DNA from: Syntrophobacter fumaroxidans MPOB
GTDB taxonomy: Bacteria > Desulfobacterota > Syntrophobacteria > Syntrophobacterales > Syntrophobacteraceae
Direction: 5' to 3'
NCBI RefSeq assembly: GCF_000014965.1
Contig: NC_008554.1
Coordinates: forward strand, 3,212,001-3,276,000
DNA: 64,000 bases
Part shown: one piece after another, positions 8,332 to 16,025 of the stretch
Numbering within the stretch: position 1 is the first letter of the stretch
Layout: each line of letters starts with the position of its first letter
The notes under the pieces: model-generated
Seen by the model: the letters and a program-made list of their open reading frames with translations, nothing else
Told to the model about the DNA's origin: nothing
Databases searched by the model: none
Program-made: the position numbers and the translations under genes

Positions 8332-9078
8332 ATGTGGAGCCATTTTGGAACGGCGCTGTCCTTCCTGACCCTCTTCCGCTTGCCCTTCACTTCGCCGCGA
8401 ACACTTACTCCGCAAGAGTTGGCGGAGAGCTTCTCCTTTTTCCCGCTGGTCGGGTTGATCCTTGGATTCTGCTACGCCCTTCCGGCCCGCGTGCTCTCCG
8501 GGGTCGTGCCGTCGCTTCTTTTGGCGGTGGCGATCACCGCCCTGACAGCCGTTCTCACCCGCGCTCTGCACCTGGACGGGTTGGCCGACCTGGCCGACGG
8601 CGTGGGAGGGGGGTACGACCCGGAACGTCGCCTGGAGATCATGAAAGACAGCCGCACCGGGGCCTTCGGGGCGCTGGCGATCGCCCTGGCCGTCGCCTTC
8701 AAGGTGGCCGCTCTGGATGCCGTCATCCGCGCGGGGTCTTTCCTTCCGCTGCTGCTGGTGCCCGTGGTGAGCCGCCTTGCGATGGTCCTGGCGGCCTATC
8801 GGAGCCCTTACGCCAGGAAGGAAGGCGGCCTGGGCAAGCCGTTCCTCGAACACATCGCCCGGCGCCATCTTCTGACGGCCCTGGGGCTCACCGCCGTTTC
8901 CGCATTCCTCGTCCAACCGGTGTTCGGGCTTTGCGCCCTTGTGCTGGCAGCCGGGACCGTCCCGGCGTTCAGGCTGTTGTGCCGCCGGTGGCTGGGCGGC
9001 ATGACCGGGGACGCCCTGGGGGCGCTCAACGAGATCGTGGAGGTCCTGCTGCTCTCGGCAGCGGCCTGCATGTACTGA
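8332..9078 (+). CDS. cobS: Adenosylcobinamide-GDP ribazoletransferase (cobalamin synthase)
   Basis: CobS is an inner-membrane enzyme that joins adenosylcobinamide-GDP with alpha-ribazole (or its phosphate) to finish the lower-loop attachment of cobalamin. The protein has several hydrophobic segments and the family motifs LDGLADLADGVGGG near residue 82 and MKDSRTGAFGALA near 104, which contain the metal-binding acidic residues. It has 248 residues. It directly follows cobU, so this pair covers the late steps of cobalamin assembly or cobinamide salvage. Confidence 0.94.
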   Translation: MWSHFGTALSFLTLFRLPFTSPRTLTPQELAESFSFFPLVGLILGFCYALPARVLSGVVPSLLLAVAITALTAVLTRALHLDGLADLADGVGGGYDPERRLEIMKDSRTGAFGALAIALAVAFKVAALDAVIRAGSFLPLLLVPVVSRLAMVLAAYRSPYARKEGGLGKPFLEHIARRHLLTALGLTAVSAFLVQPVFGLCALVLAAGTVPAFRLLCRRWLGGMTGDALGALNEIVEVLLLSAAACMY

Positions 9079-9141
9079 AACCGGGTTGATTGCCCGGAGT
9101 GAAACCATCGCCCGATTTCAGCCGGAAAGGACGCACCATCG

Positions 9142-10149
9142 ATGGATGCACCGGAAGCCACTTCCCGCCAGGTTCTGAGGGAGCTGCGCAAGAACCCCGG
9201 CGCTTATGTCTCGGGAACGATGCTTGCCGACCGCCTTGGCTTGAGCCGAACGGGAATCTGGAAGCACATACGCAATCTGAAGTCCCTCGGGTACGGAATC
9301 GTCAGTCATCCGCGCGAAGGATACAAGCTGGTCGAAGTTCCGGACACGCTCATTCCGGAGGAGGTTGCCCACGACCTCCGCACATCGTGGCTGGCCGGGA
9401 ACTACCACTACTTGGCGACCGTCGGTTCGACCAACGACGTCGCCTTGCAACTGGCTTTGGAGGGAGCGCCCCACGGCACGGTGGTTTCGGCCGAAGAACA
9501 GACCAGGGGACGCGGCCGGTTGCGCCGGGACTGGCTTTCCTCGCCCCGGCGAGGCATCTACATGACCATCCTTCTGAGGACCCCGCTGCCCGTGCGCGAA
9601 GCTTCACAGTCCGTGTACATCGCCGCGCTCGCCCTCGCCAAGACGCTCCACTCGACGTTCCGCCTCCCGTCCTCCATCAAGTGGCCCAACGACGTTCTCG
9701 TCCGTCACAAGAAAGTGGCCGGGATTCTCACCGAAATGCAGTCCGACCAGGAGCAGACCCGTTTTCTGGTGATCGGCATCGGGATCAACGTGAACCATAC
9801 GCAAGAGGAGCTTGCGGGGCCGTTCCGCTACCCGGCCACATCGGTGGCCGTCGAGCTGGGCCGGCCCATCCGGCGGCAGGAGCTGATGAAGTCTTTTCTG
9901 GAGCGTTTCGAAATGGAGTACGACCGGTTTCTCGATGAAGGCTTCGGGGCTATTCTCCCCGAACTTGAGGAATTCTCGGACATTCTGGGAAAGAACGTTT
10001 CCGTTCTGTGCGGCAAGGAAGAAATCGAAGGCAGGGCACTCGGGTTTACCCCCGAAGGCGCCCTGGTCCTCCTCACCCGGGAGGGCAGGAAACAATCCAT
10101 CTGGGCGGGTGACGTCACCCGGGTGGAAGGATCACTCCAAGACGACTGA
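9142..10149 (+). CDS. birA: Biotin-protein ligase with N-terminal repressor-type helix-turn-helix (BirA)
   Basis: BirA attaches biotin to the carrier domain of biotin enzymes and, in the two-domain form, represses biotin genes. Residues 1-65 form a winged helix (SGTMLADRLGLSRTGIWKHI). The catalytic domain shows VGSTND near 93, EEQTRGRGRLRRDWLS near 115 (biotinyl-AMP loop), IKWPNDVLV near 178, KVAGIL and GIGINVNH. The length of 335 residues matches the bifunctional type. It is the last gene of the rightward run and converges on the dksA-like gene. Confidence 0.95.
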   Translation: MDAPEATSRQVLRELRKNPGAYVSGTMLADRLGLSRTGIWKHIRNLKSLGYGIVSHPREGYKLVEVPDTLIPEEVAHDLRTSWLAGNYHYLATVGSTNDVALQLALEGAPHGTVVSAEEQTRGRGRLRRDWLSSPRRGIYMTILLRTPLPVREASQSVYIAALALAKTLHSTFRLPSSIKWPNDVLVRHKKVAGILTEMQSDQEQTRFLVIGIGINVNHTQEELAGPFRYPATSVAVELGRPIRRQELMKSFLERFEMEYDRFLDEGFGAILPELEEFSDILGKNVSVLCGKEEIEGRALGFTPEGALVLLTREGRKQSIWAGDVTRVEGSLQDD

Positions 10150-10173
10150 TGCTTTCCGTACGACTGGCGCGGC

Positions 10174-10536
10174 TTAGGTGCCTCTCGCCTTCTCGTTCGC
10201 TTCCTGTTTCCTCTTGCAGTCGATGCACAGAGTGGTGACAGGGCGAGCGTTCAATCGCTCGATGCCGATGTCGTCGCCGCACATTTCGCAGAGGCCGAAC
10301 GATCCGTCTTCAATGCGCTGGAGAGCTTCACGGATTTTCAGGATCAGCTTGCGCTCGCGGTCCCTGATCCTCAGCATGAAGTTCCTGTCCGACTCGAGCG
10401 TGGCGCGGTCCGTTGGATCAGGAAACGTCTCCTCCGTATCGGTCATGCCGGCGACGGTTCTTTCAGCTTCAACGTAAAGTTCGTCAAGTCGTGCCAGTAG
10501 GATTTCTTTGAACTTGGCTTGAGTCTCCTTATCCAT
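10174..10536 (-). CDS. dksA: DksA/TraR-type zinc-finger transcription factor
   Basis: A 120-residue protein with the DksA layout: an N-terminal helical hairpin (about residues 1-70) that enters the RNA polymerase secondary channel, then a four-cysteine zinc finger (CEMCGDDI ... CIDC, near 83-107). DksA-type proteins modify transcription initiation together with ppGpp. The acidic coiled-coil tip region (DTEETFPDPTDRATLESDRN) has the DxxDxA-like character of DksA proteins. AGAGGCAGGT lies before the ATG. It could be a DksA paralogue rather than the main one. Confidence 0.85.
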   Translation of the reverse strand: MDKETQAKFKEILLARLDELYVEAERTVAGMTDTEETFPDPTDRATLESDRNFMLRIRDRERKLILKIREALQRIEDGSFGLCEMCGDDIGIERLNARPVTTLCIDCKRKQEANEKARGT

Positions 10537-10611
10537 ACCTGCCTCTCTTCATGATATATTTAAACGATTTTCGCTATCATACTCGCGCCGAAGAGTAAAG
10601 CGAAATTCGTC

Positions 10612-11100
10612 TCAAGCCCGCTCGAATGTGCCGCTTTTGCCTCCGCTTTTATAGAGCAGCCGGATGTCCCGGATCACAATGCCCCGATCGACGGCTTTGC
10701 ACATGTCGTAAATGGTCAGGCCGGCGTGGGCGGCGGCAACCAGGGCTTCCATCTCCACCCCGGTCCGGTCCAGGGTTTTTACCCGGGACAGAATCCGGAT
10801 CTCGTTTCTTGCCGGATCCGCGGAAAACTCGATCTCGACCCCGGTGACCTGCAGAGGGTGGCACAGGGGTATCAGCTCCCAGGTGCGCTTGGCCGCCATG
10901 ATCCCCGCAATTCTCGCGGCCTCGTAGACGTTCCCCTTGGCGATGGTGCCTTCGCTGATGCGCGTGAGCGTCTCCGGAGAGACCTCGACCGTCGCCTCGG
11001 CCCTCGCCTCTCTTGCCGTCCGCTCCTTCCCGCTCACATCCACCATGCGCAGCCGTCCCCGCGCATCGAGGTGGGTCATTTCCTTGCCTGGTTCGGTCAT
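10612..11100 (-). CDS. moaC: Cyclic pyranopterin monophosphate synthase MoaC
   Basis: MoaC acts with MoaA to convert GTP to cyclic pyranopterin monophosphate, the first step of molybdenum cofactor synthesis. Family motifs are [45 protein letters not shown], and [10 protein letters not shown] near the C-terminus. The start at 11100 is preferred over an ATG at 11112, because it has GGAAGG 4-5 bases upstream and overlaps the stop of a small upstream frame in an ATGA. No other mo-genes are in the window. Confidence 0.93.
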   Translation of the reverse strand: MTEPGKEMTHLDARGRLRMVDVSGKERTAREARAEATVEVSPETLTRISEGTIAKGNVYEAARIAGIMAAKRTWELIPLCHPLQVTGVEIEFSADPARNEIRILSRVKTLDRTGVEMEALVAAAHAGLTIYDMCKAVDRGIVIRDIRLLYKSGGKSGTFERA

Positions 11101-11282
11101 GGCGCCTTCCATTTCTTCCCTGGAAACGGTCGTCGCGGAACCCGGTCGTGCCGATTCAACCGTTTCACGTCCTTGATAAACAGCCTGCGCGAAGACTCCG
11201 ACCCGGGGGAATCCTTTTCGTCATCTTCGCGGAAATCCATGCTCCGGGGCTCACAACGAATCGTGAACCTCATGAGCGTCAT
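11097..11282 (-). CDS. Possible small basic protein coupled to moaC
   Basis: A 61-codon frame (a shorter 47-codon version starts at 11240) ends in TGA that overlaps the moaC start as ATGA (11097-11100). The predicted product is very charged, with an acidic stretch (DFREDDEKD) and a basic tail ending GKKWKAP. It has no recognised family. The only support is the exact coupling overlap and a G-rich stretch before the ATG at 11282, so it could be a chance frame. Confidence 0.35.
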   Translation of the reverse strand: MTLMRFTIRCEPRSMDFREDDEKDSPGSESSRRLFIKDVKRLNRHDRVPRRPFPGKKWKAP

Positions 11283-11322
11283 TGCCGAGCCCCCCATGAA
11301 CCAAGGGTTCACAACGAATCGT
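11247..11322. repeat. Pair of 18-bp direct repeats upstream of moaC
   Basis: GGGCTCACAACGAATCGT at 11247-11264 and GGGTTCACAACGAATCGT at 11305-11322 differ at one base; their starts are 58 bp apart. They lie between the J-domain gene and moaC and overlap the start of the small coupled frame. A shorter match, CTCACAACGAA, occurs at about 60000. They could be protein-binding sites or remnants of a dispersed repeat. Confidence 0.6.
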
Positions 11323-11419
11323 ATAAACGTTTCGGCCCGGACCCTTCTTCTCACAAGAGGTAGAATCCCGTCCGTGCCCGCATCCGCCGAACGAAGCCGT
11401 GCGGCCCCCCGCTGTCCGC

Positions 11420-12076
11420 TCATTGACCGTCGACGATGTGCAGAAGAATGACCAGGTCCCCCGGCGGAATTCCCGGGGAGAGACAGTCCCCGCCGCCCTG
11501 GACGCGCAAGCGGGTACCCTCCTTGCTGCCCGGGGGAATCCAAACCCGGACGGTATGGGGGTCTTCCAACTCCCCCAGGCCATGGCACCGCTCACAGGTG
11601 CGCACCGGTTTCTTCCGCCCCTTGCCGACGCAGTCCCGGCAAAATACCATGCGCGAGTAAGTGATCTCTTCGAACGTCCCTTCGGCGGCCACGGTCTTCG
11701 GAAGCTGCAGGTCGAACCGCAGGTCGGTTCCCCGTCTCTCGCGCACGCGCCGGTGACTGATTCCGAAAAACTCGTGGAAAACGTCATTGAACGAAGAACC
11801 GCCGTCGTCATCGGTCTGGAACGAACGGCCGGAACCCGATCTCTTGCGCTTCTCATATCCGCGCGCACGGTCGTAGCGCCCGCGCATGCCCGGGTCGATG
11901 AGTGTTTCGTAAGCGTTCAGAATTTCCCGGAACCGGTCGGCCGCGTCCGGTTCCGATGGATTGCGGTCCGGATGCCAGCGCAGAGCCAACGACCGGAAGG
12001 CCTTCCTGATCTCTTCCGCGCTTGCGCGGATCGAGATGCCCAGCACTTTATAATGACAGGTCCTCACGCGGCGCAT
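11420..12076 (-). CDS. Short J-domain (DnaJ-like) protein with a single zinc-binding centre
   Basis: Likely a DnaJ-type co-chaperone that stimulates Hsp70 ATPase. Residues 5-70 are a J domain with the essential HPD motif (LALRWHPDRNPSE). After a linker rich in Gly and Ser comes an abbreviated C-terminal part with two CxxC pairs (CRDC and CERC, about 23 residues apart), so only one of the two zinc centres of a classical DnaJ. It ends after a partial substrate-binding strand region. The length of 218 residues is far below the ~370 of DnaJ. The ATG at 12076 begins MRRVRTCHYK; a GTG 15 bases upstream is an alternative. Confidence 0.8.
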   Translation of the reverse strand: MRRVRTCHYKVLGISIRASAEEIRKAFRSLALRWHPDRNPSEPDAADRFREILNAYETLIDPGMRGRYDRARGYEKRKRSGSGRSFQTDDDGGSSFNDVFHEFFGISHRRVRERRGTDLRFDLQLPKTVAAEGTFEEITYSRMVFCRDCVGKGRKKPVRTCERCHGLGELEDPHTVRVWIPPGSKEGTRLRVQGGGDCLSPGIPPGDLVILLHIVDGQ

Positions 12077-12445
12077 GACAACACATTTCACCCCACCGGT
12101 AACATCGCTCTCCCGTCGACCATGCGACCGGGCGCAGGAGTGCCGGGTGTTACTTCCTCCCGGCAGTTCCTCCTCATGCAGGTTAGTATTGTAAAAAGAT
12201 TGGGACTGCAAGACAAGACAGACATCTATCGGCGGGGGATCCGCGGAAAGGGGCCGGGACGCGCCGGTTCGCCCGGGCTGGTTGCGACCGGCGACCGCCA
12301 ACGCGGCCGGTCGACGCTCGGGGCAGGGAAGCCCCCTTGCCGGGCGATTTCATCGCCGCAGCGGGGTATTCGGGCCACACCCCCGCCGCGGCAGGGACTC
12401 GTTTCCCGCCGGTACCAACGACTCCGGGAACGTTCCGCCTCCGCG
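12077..12445. other. Intergenic region without a supported gene
   Basis: The 369 bp between the J-domain gene and the first SBBP-repeat gene are GC-rich apart from a short pocket near 12180-12230. No plausible coding frame, terminator or promoter was recognised. Confidence 0.4.
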
Positions 12446-13888
12446 CTATTTGCCCGCCGCCCGGCCGGTGGTCGCCGGGATCTTGATGGTCACGGCTTCG
12501 AAAATGGCGTCAGTTCGGTAGGATATTCCCGTCACAAAGGCATTTCCGGCCGCGTCGAGAGCGATGGAAGTGGCACGATCGTCCAGGTTTCCCGTCCCGT
12601 TGTATCGCCTGGTCCACTGCCTGATGCCGTCGGTGTCGTATTTCACGGTCGCGAAATCGAGCGAGGAGTTCTTTCCTGCCAGCCCTCCCGTGACATGCAC
12701 GCTCCCCGATCCGTCAACCGCCATGGCGGGAGAAGAGATGTCATTCTCGGAAACGCCTCGATACCGCCTGGTCCATTGACGGACACCGTTCGAATCGTAT
12801 TTCCAGGTCAAATAGCCGTAGCAGGAATCGCTTCCCTTCGCAATGCCGGAAACATAAACGCCCCCGGAACCGTCAAGGGCTATATCGGCCCAATAAAACG
12901 AGGCTGGTCCATATGGAAACGTTTCGCTCCATTGCAGATTTCCGCCGGCATCGTACTTGAGAACGGCGTACCGGTCGTTTGCCGTGCCCTGGGATGCGCC
13001 GACAACATGGGCATTTCCCGCCCTGTCCACGGCAATGGCACAACTGCCATACCCCTTGTACAGGGTCTCCCACCGCAACTCGCCGGTCTTGTCGTATTTC
13101 ACCGTCAGAATCCCGTCGTCGCCATCCGTCGTCGAAGCCGTGACGTAAACGTTCCCCGCCCCGTCCAATGCCATGCAGCGGCAGCCGCGGACCAGGTATC
13201 CGTTCTTGTGACGCCTGACCCATTGGCGCTTGCCGTCGGGCGCGTACTTAATGACCACCAGATCCGCGAAAAAAGGAATCGGATCGGCATTTGTGGAACA
13301 ACCCGCCACGTAGACGTTTCCCGAACCGTCAACGGCAACGGCCATGGCGTAGCCGTCGCGGTCGGCCGGCCCCCTGAAAGTTTTGGACCATTGATAGACT
13401 CCGCTGGAGTTGTACTTGATCGTGATGAAATCGGAAAACCCGGAGGACGATTTGATTTTCCCCGCGACATAGACGTTCCCCGAACCGTCAACGGTAATGC
13501 AGGAGCTTGCAGCCCCTTTTTCCCTCCCGATTCTTCTCGCCCACCGCAGCTTGCCGGCATTGTCGTACTTGACGGTCAGGATACCGGTCTCCATTATTCC
13601 CGTGATATGAACGTTTCCCGCCCCGTCCACGGCAACGTCGCTCGCCCCGGCGGAAACATCCCGTGGTTGGGGAGGATATTTTCTCACCCAGCCGCCGGGG
13701 TCGGCGGCCTGCGGCACAGTCGACCCCTCAGCGGACAGGACCGGATCGGCACCGACGCCCTCACTTTCCATCGACGGATCGGCCATCACGCCGGCCACAG
13801 GCGCATCGTCGCCCAACGACATGCCCGGGAACACCAGGAGCCAGCACAGGCTCAGGACCACAACCGTACAGAGATTTTGCGGCTTCAT
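12446..13888 (-). CDS. Secreted SBBP-type beta-propeller repeat protein (copy 1)
   Basis: The protein starts with a signal peptide (MKPQNLCTVVVLSLCWLLVF, then a cleavage-like region near residue 25) and is exported. After a ~65-residue linker it consists of about eight repeats with the pattern AVDGSGNVYVTG ... KYDxxGxxQW, the seven-bladed or similar beta-propeller repeat called SBBP. Such proteins are thought to bind surfaces or ligands; no enzymatic motif is visible. The start at 13888 was chosen because it begins directly at the signal peptide. It is a tandem duplicate of the next gene upstream, nearly identical at both ends. Confidence 0.85.
   Translation of the reverse strand: MKPQNLCTVVVLSLCWLLVFPGMSLGDDAPVAGVMADPSMESEGVGADPVLSAEGSTVPQAADPGGWVRKYPPQPRDVSAGASDVAVDGAGNVHITGIMETGILTVKYDNAGKLRWARRIGREKGAASSCITVDGSGNVYVAGKIKSSSGFSDFITIKYNSSGVYQWSKTFRGPADRDGYAMAVAVDGSGNVYVAGCSTNADPIPFFADLVVIKYAPDGKRQWVRRHKNGYLVRGCRCMALDGAGNVYVTASTTDGDDGILTVKYDKTGELRWETLYKGYGSCAIAVDRAGNAHVVGASQGTANDRYAVLKYDAGGNLQWSETFPYGPASFYWADIALDGSGGVYVSGIAKGSDSCYGYLTWKYDSNGVRQWTRRYRGVSENDISSPAMAVDGSGSVHVTGGLAGKNSSLDFATVKYDTDGIRQWTRRYNGTGNLDDRATSIALDAAGNAFVTGISYRTDAIFEAVTIKIPATTGRAAGK
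12477..12558. repeat. 82-bp block identical to 14003-14084 (3' ends of the SBBP genes)
   Basis: The 3' coding ends of the two SBBP genes are identical over 82 bp, while their middles have diverged strongly. The reading frame is the same in both. Confidence 0.9.
13612..13804. repeat. 193-bp block matching 15165-15357 with one mismatch (5' parts of the SBBP genes)
   Basis: The two copies align without gaps over 193 bp and differ only at 13724 (C) versus 15277 (T). The block encodes the linker after the signal peptide and the first repeat. Recent duplication or gene conversion at the ends is the simplest explanation. Confidence 0.92.
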
Positions 13889-13983
13889 TTGCCTATCTCC
13901 TTCTCCCACTTGAGATTTGAAACAGCAGCATCCGCAACGCGCGTCCCGATCGATCGTGATGCGAAACCCCGCAACGGATCGTC

Positions 13984-15525
13984 TCAGTTGCCCCCATCCG
14001 TGGGGATCTTGATGGTCACGGCTTCGAAAATGGCGTCAGTTCGGTAGGATATTCCCGTCACAAAGGCATTTCCGGCCGCGTCGAAAGCAATTCCGCTGGG
14101 AGTATCGTGTCTTCCCGTCCCGTCGTATCGTTTGGACCATTGAAGGTGGCCGTCCGCATCGTATTTTGCAGCCGCAATGTCGCTCCCGATGCTCTGCCCG
14201 CTCAATCCTCCAGTGACGTACACAGCCCCCGGCCCGTCAACGGCAATGGCAGGCCAGTCACTGGTACTGTGGTCTTCGGTAGATTCGTGAATCCGTCTTT
14301 TCCATTGCCTGTCGCCGTTCGAATCGTATTTCGAAGTCGAGAAGCCACAGAGTAAGTCATTCCCCCTCGAAATATCGACAACATAGACATTCCCGGAACC
14401 GTCGACGGCAATGGAGGCCCAACAAGTGCCGGTGCACGGTTCAAAACGAGGTGTCCTCTCCCATTGCCTTGTGCCGTTGGCACGATACTTGTGAATGAGA
14501 TACTTGGTTTCGTCGTCCCATCTGACGGTCAGTCCGCATACATAGGCATTTCCCGCGTCGTCCACGGCCACGGCAAAACCAACGCACCACTTGATTTCAG
14601 GCACGCCGCCGTAACGTCTCTTCCACCGGAGCCGGCCGTCGGTGCCGTATTTGAGAAGAAAAAAGGAGGGATTTTCACCCAAGGTATGTCCGGCCACCAC
14701 GTACACGTTCCCCGCCGCGTCCAACGCCATGCTGCGACGGCTTGCATCACCACCGCTTATATATCCCTTGTGGCGACTGGCCCAGTACAGCTCGCCGTTC
14801 CCGGAGTACTTGAGGGTCACGACGTAACTGTTGCCCGGCGCGACCTGGTCGGCAACCCCCGTGACATAGACGTTGCCCGACCCGTCCACCGCCATGGCGG
14901 CGGCCCAGTCGACCTGGTTCGTCGGGCCGTTGTAGTATCTGGCCCATTGATGGACTCCATCCGGGCTGTACTTGATCGCGACGATATCGACTGCGGGAGT
15001 CGATCCAATGCATCCCGCGACATAGACGTTCCCCGATGCGTCCACGGCGATGCAGCGACCCGCCGCGCCCCCTTCCCCCGCGAACCTTCTCGCCCACTGG
15101 AGTTTGCCGGCGTTGTCGTACTTGACGGTCAGGACGCCGGTCCCGATCCACCCCGTGATGTAAACGTTTCCCGCCCCGTCCACGGCAACGTCGCTCGCCC
15201 CGGCGGAAACATCCCGTGGTTGGGGAGGATATTTTCTCACCCAGCCGCCGGGGTCGGCGGCCTGCGGCACAGTCGATCCCTCAGCGGACAGGACCGGATC
15301 GGCACCGACGCCCTCACTTTCCATCGACGGATCGGCCATCACGCCGGCCACAGGCGCGCCCGAGAACGTCTCGGCCGAAAGGCGATCGGTGCCCGCACCC
15401 CCCATCCCCCGACCATCGGCGATCGCGACGTTCCCCCGCGTCCAGCCGGCCAGTTCGGCGAAAGCGGACGCCGGCATCCAACTCAGGAGCAGTGCGAAAA
15501 GCGACAGGAGCGTCTTTGCTTTCAT
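13984..15525 (-). CDS. Secreted SBBP-type beta-propeller repeat protein (copy 2)
   Basis: A 513-residue paralogue of the downstream gene, with its own signal peptide (MKAKTLLSLFALLLSWMPAS, cleavage likely near AFA). An extra segment follows (LAGWTRGNVAIADGRGMGG) before the shared linker (VAGVMADPSMESEGVGADPV). It has about eight SBBP repeats (VAVDGAGNVYITG-like) and lacks enzymatic motifs. The linker, first repeat and last 27 residues are almost identical to copy 1, and the middle repeats differ. It is probably co-transcribed with copy 1, 95 bp downstream. Confidence 0.86.
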   Translation of the reverse strand: MKAKTLLSLFALLLSWMPASAFAELAGWTRGNVAIADGRGMGGAGTDRLSAETFSGAPVAGVMADPSMESEGVGADPVLSAEGSTVPQAADPGGWVRKYPPQPRDVSAGASDVAVDGAGNVYITGWIGTGVLTVKYDNAGKLQWARRFAGEGGAAGRCIAVDASGNVYVAGCIGSTPAVDIVAIKYSPDGVHQWARYYNGPTNQVDWAAAMAVDGSGNVYVTGVADQVAPGNSYVVTLKYSGNGELYWASRHKGYISGGDASRRSMALDAAGNVYVVAGHTLGENPSFFLLKYGTDGRLRWKRRYGGVPEIKWCVGFAVAVDDAGNAYVCGLTVRWDDETKYLIHKYRANGTRQWERTPRFEPCTGTCWASIAVDGSGNVYVVDISRGNDLLCGFSTSKYDSNGDRQWKRRIHESTEDHSTSDWPAIAVDGPGAVYVTGGLSGQSIGSDIAAAKYDADGHLQWSKRYDGTGRHDTPSGIAFDAAGNAFVTGISYRTDAIFEAVTIKIPTDGGN

Positions 15526-15839
15526 TCAGCTTTCCTTTCGGCTTTGGATAAGAAAAATGCGCCTTGCGACTCTATTGTCGGAAGCGATTGCAACTACTGA
15601 CTGCCACATTTAGCGATAAAAACTACCATCTCTTTAAGAATAGCACAAGAATAATTTCCTGATTCGCTTTGAACATATATTTGAACCCTTTGATTTTCCA
15701 GTATTACTGTATAAGAGTGGTTCGCAAAGAAAACCTTAAACGCTCTTTAATCTTATCATGGCAAACCAGGCACAGAGGCACGAATAGGATCGACCAATCC
15801 TTACGCGCCTGTTTCCTGCAAACGACGCGCTCATGCTGC
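15526..15839. other. AT-rich divergent intergenic region
   Basis: The section around 15600-15770 is clearly richer in A and T than its surroundings and contains TATAAG at 15710-15715 on the plus strand without a well-placed -35. It presumably holds promoters for the leftward SBBP genes and for the rightward transcript ending at the terminator at 15951-15976. No coding frame is supported. Confidence 0.4.
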
Positions 15840-15976
15840 TAACGGACTGCCGGCTCACGGCGCCTTTCGGGAACGGGGCGGCCTCGTCGCCGGCGAGGCT
15901 GTGTCCCGCGGACTTGCCGGTTTACAAGACGTCCGAATTTGAATAGAGTAACGGGTCGACTCGACCCGTCTTTTTT
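15840..15976 (+). ncRNA. Candidate structured RNA or msbA leader
   Basis: Three consecutive hairpins are visible on the plus strand. The first pairs GCCTCG (15881-15886) with CGAGGC (15894-15899). The second pairs CGGACTTG (15909-15916) with CAAG...TCCG (15925-15935), with a 3-base bulge. The third is an intrinsic terminator (15951-15976). There is no plus-strand coding gene upstream, so the terminator must end a short non-coding transcript or regulate msbA, which starts 50 bp later. The family is not recognised and the 5' end is a guess. Confidence 0.4.
15951..15976 (+). terminator. Intrinsic terminator before msbA
   Basis: ACGGGTCG (15951-15958) pairs with CGACCCGT (15962-15969) around a 3-base loop, followed by CTTTTTT. 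This is a strong rho-independent terminator on the plus strand. It sits in the 5' region of msbA rather than after a gene. Confidence 0.8.
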
Positions 15977-16025
15977 GCATGCAAGGGAAACGGGCGGCGC
16001 ATTCTTTCTTGTGAGAGACAATCTG

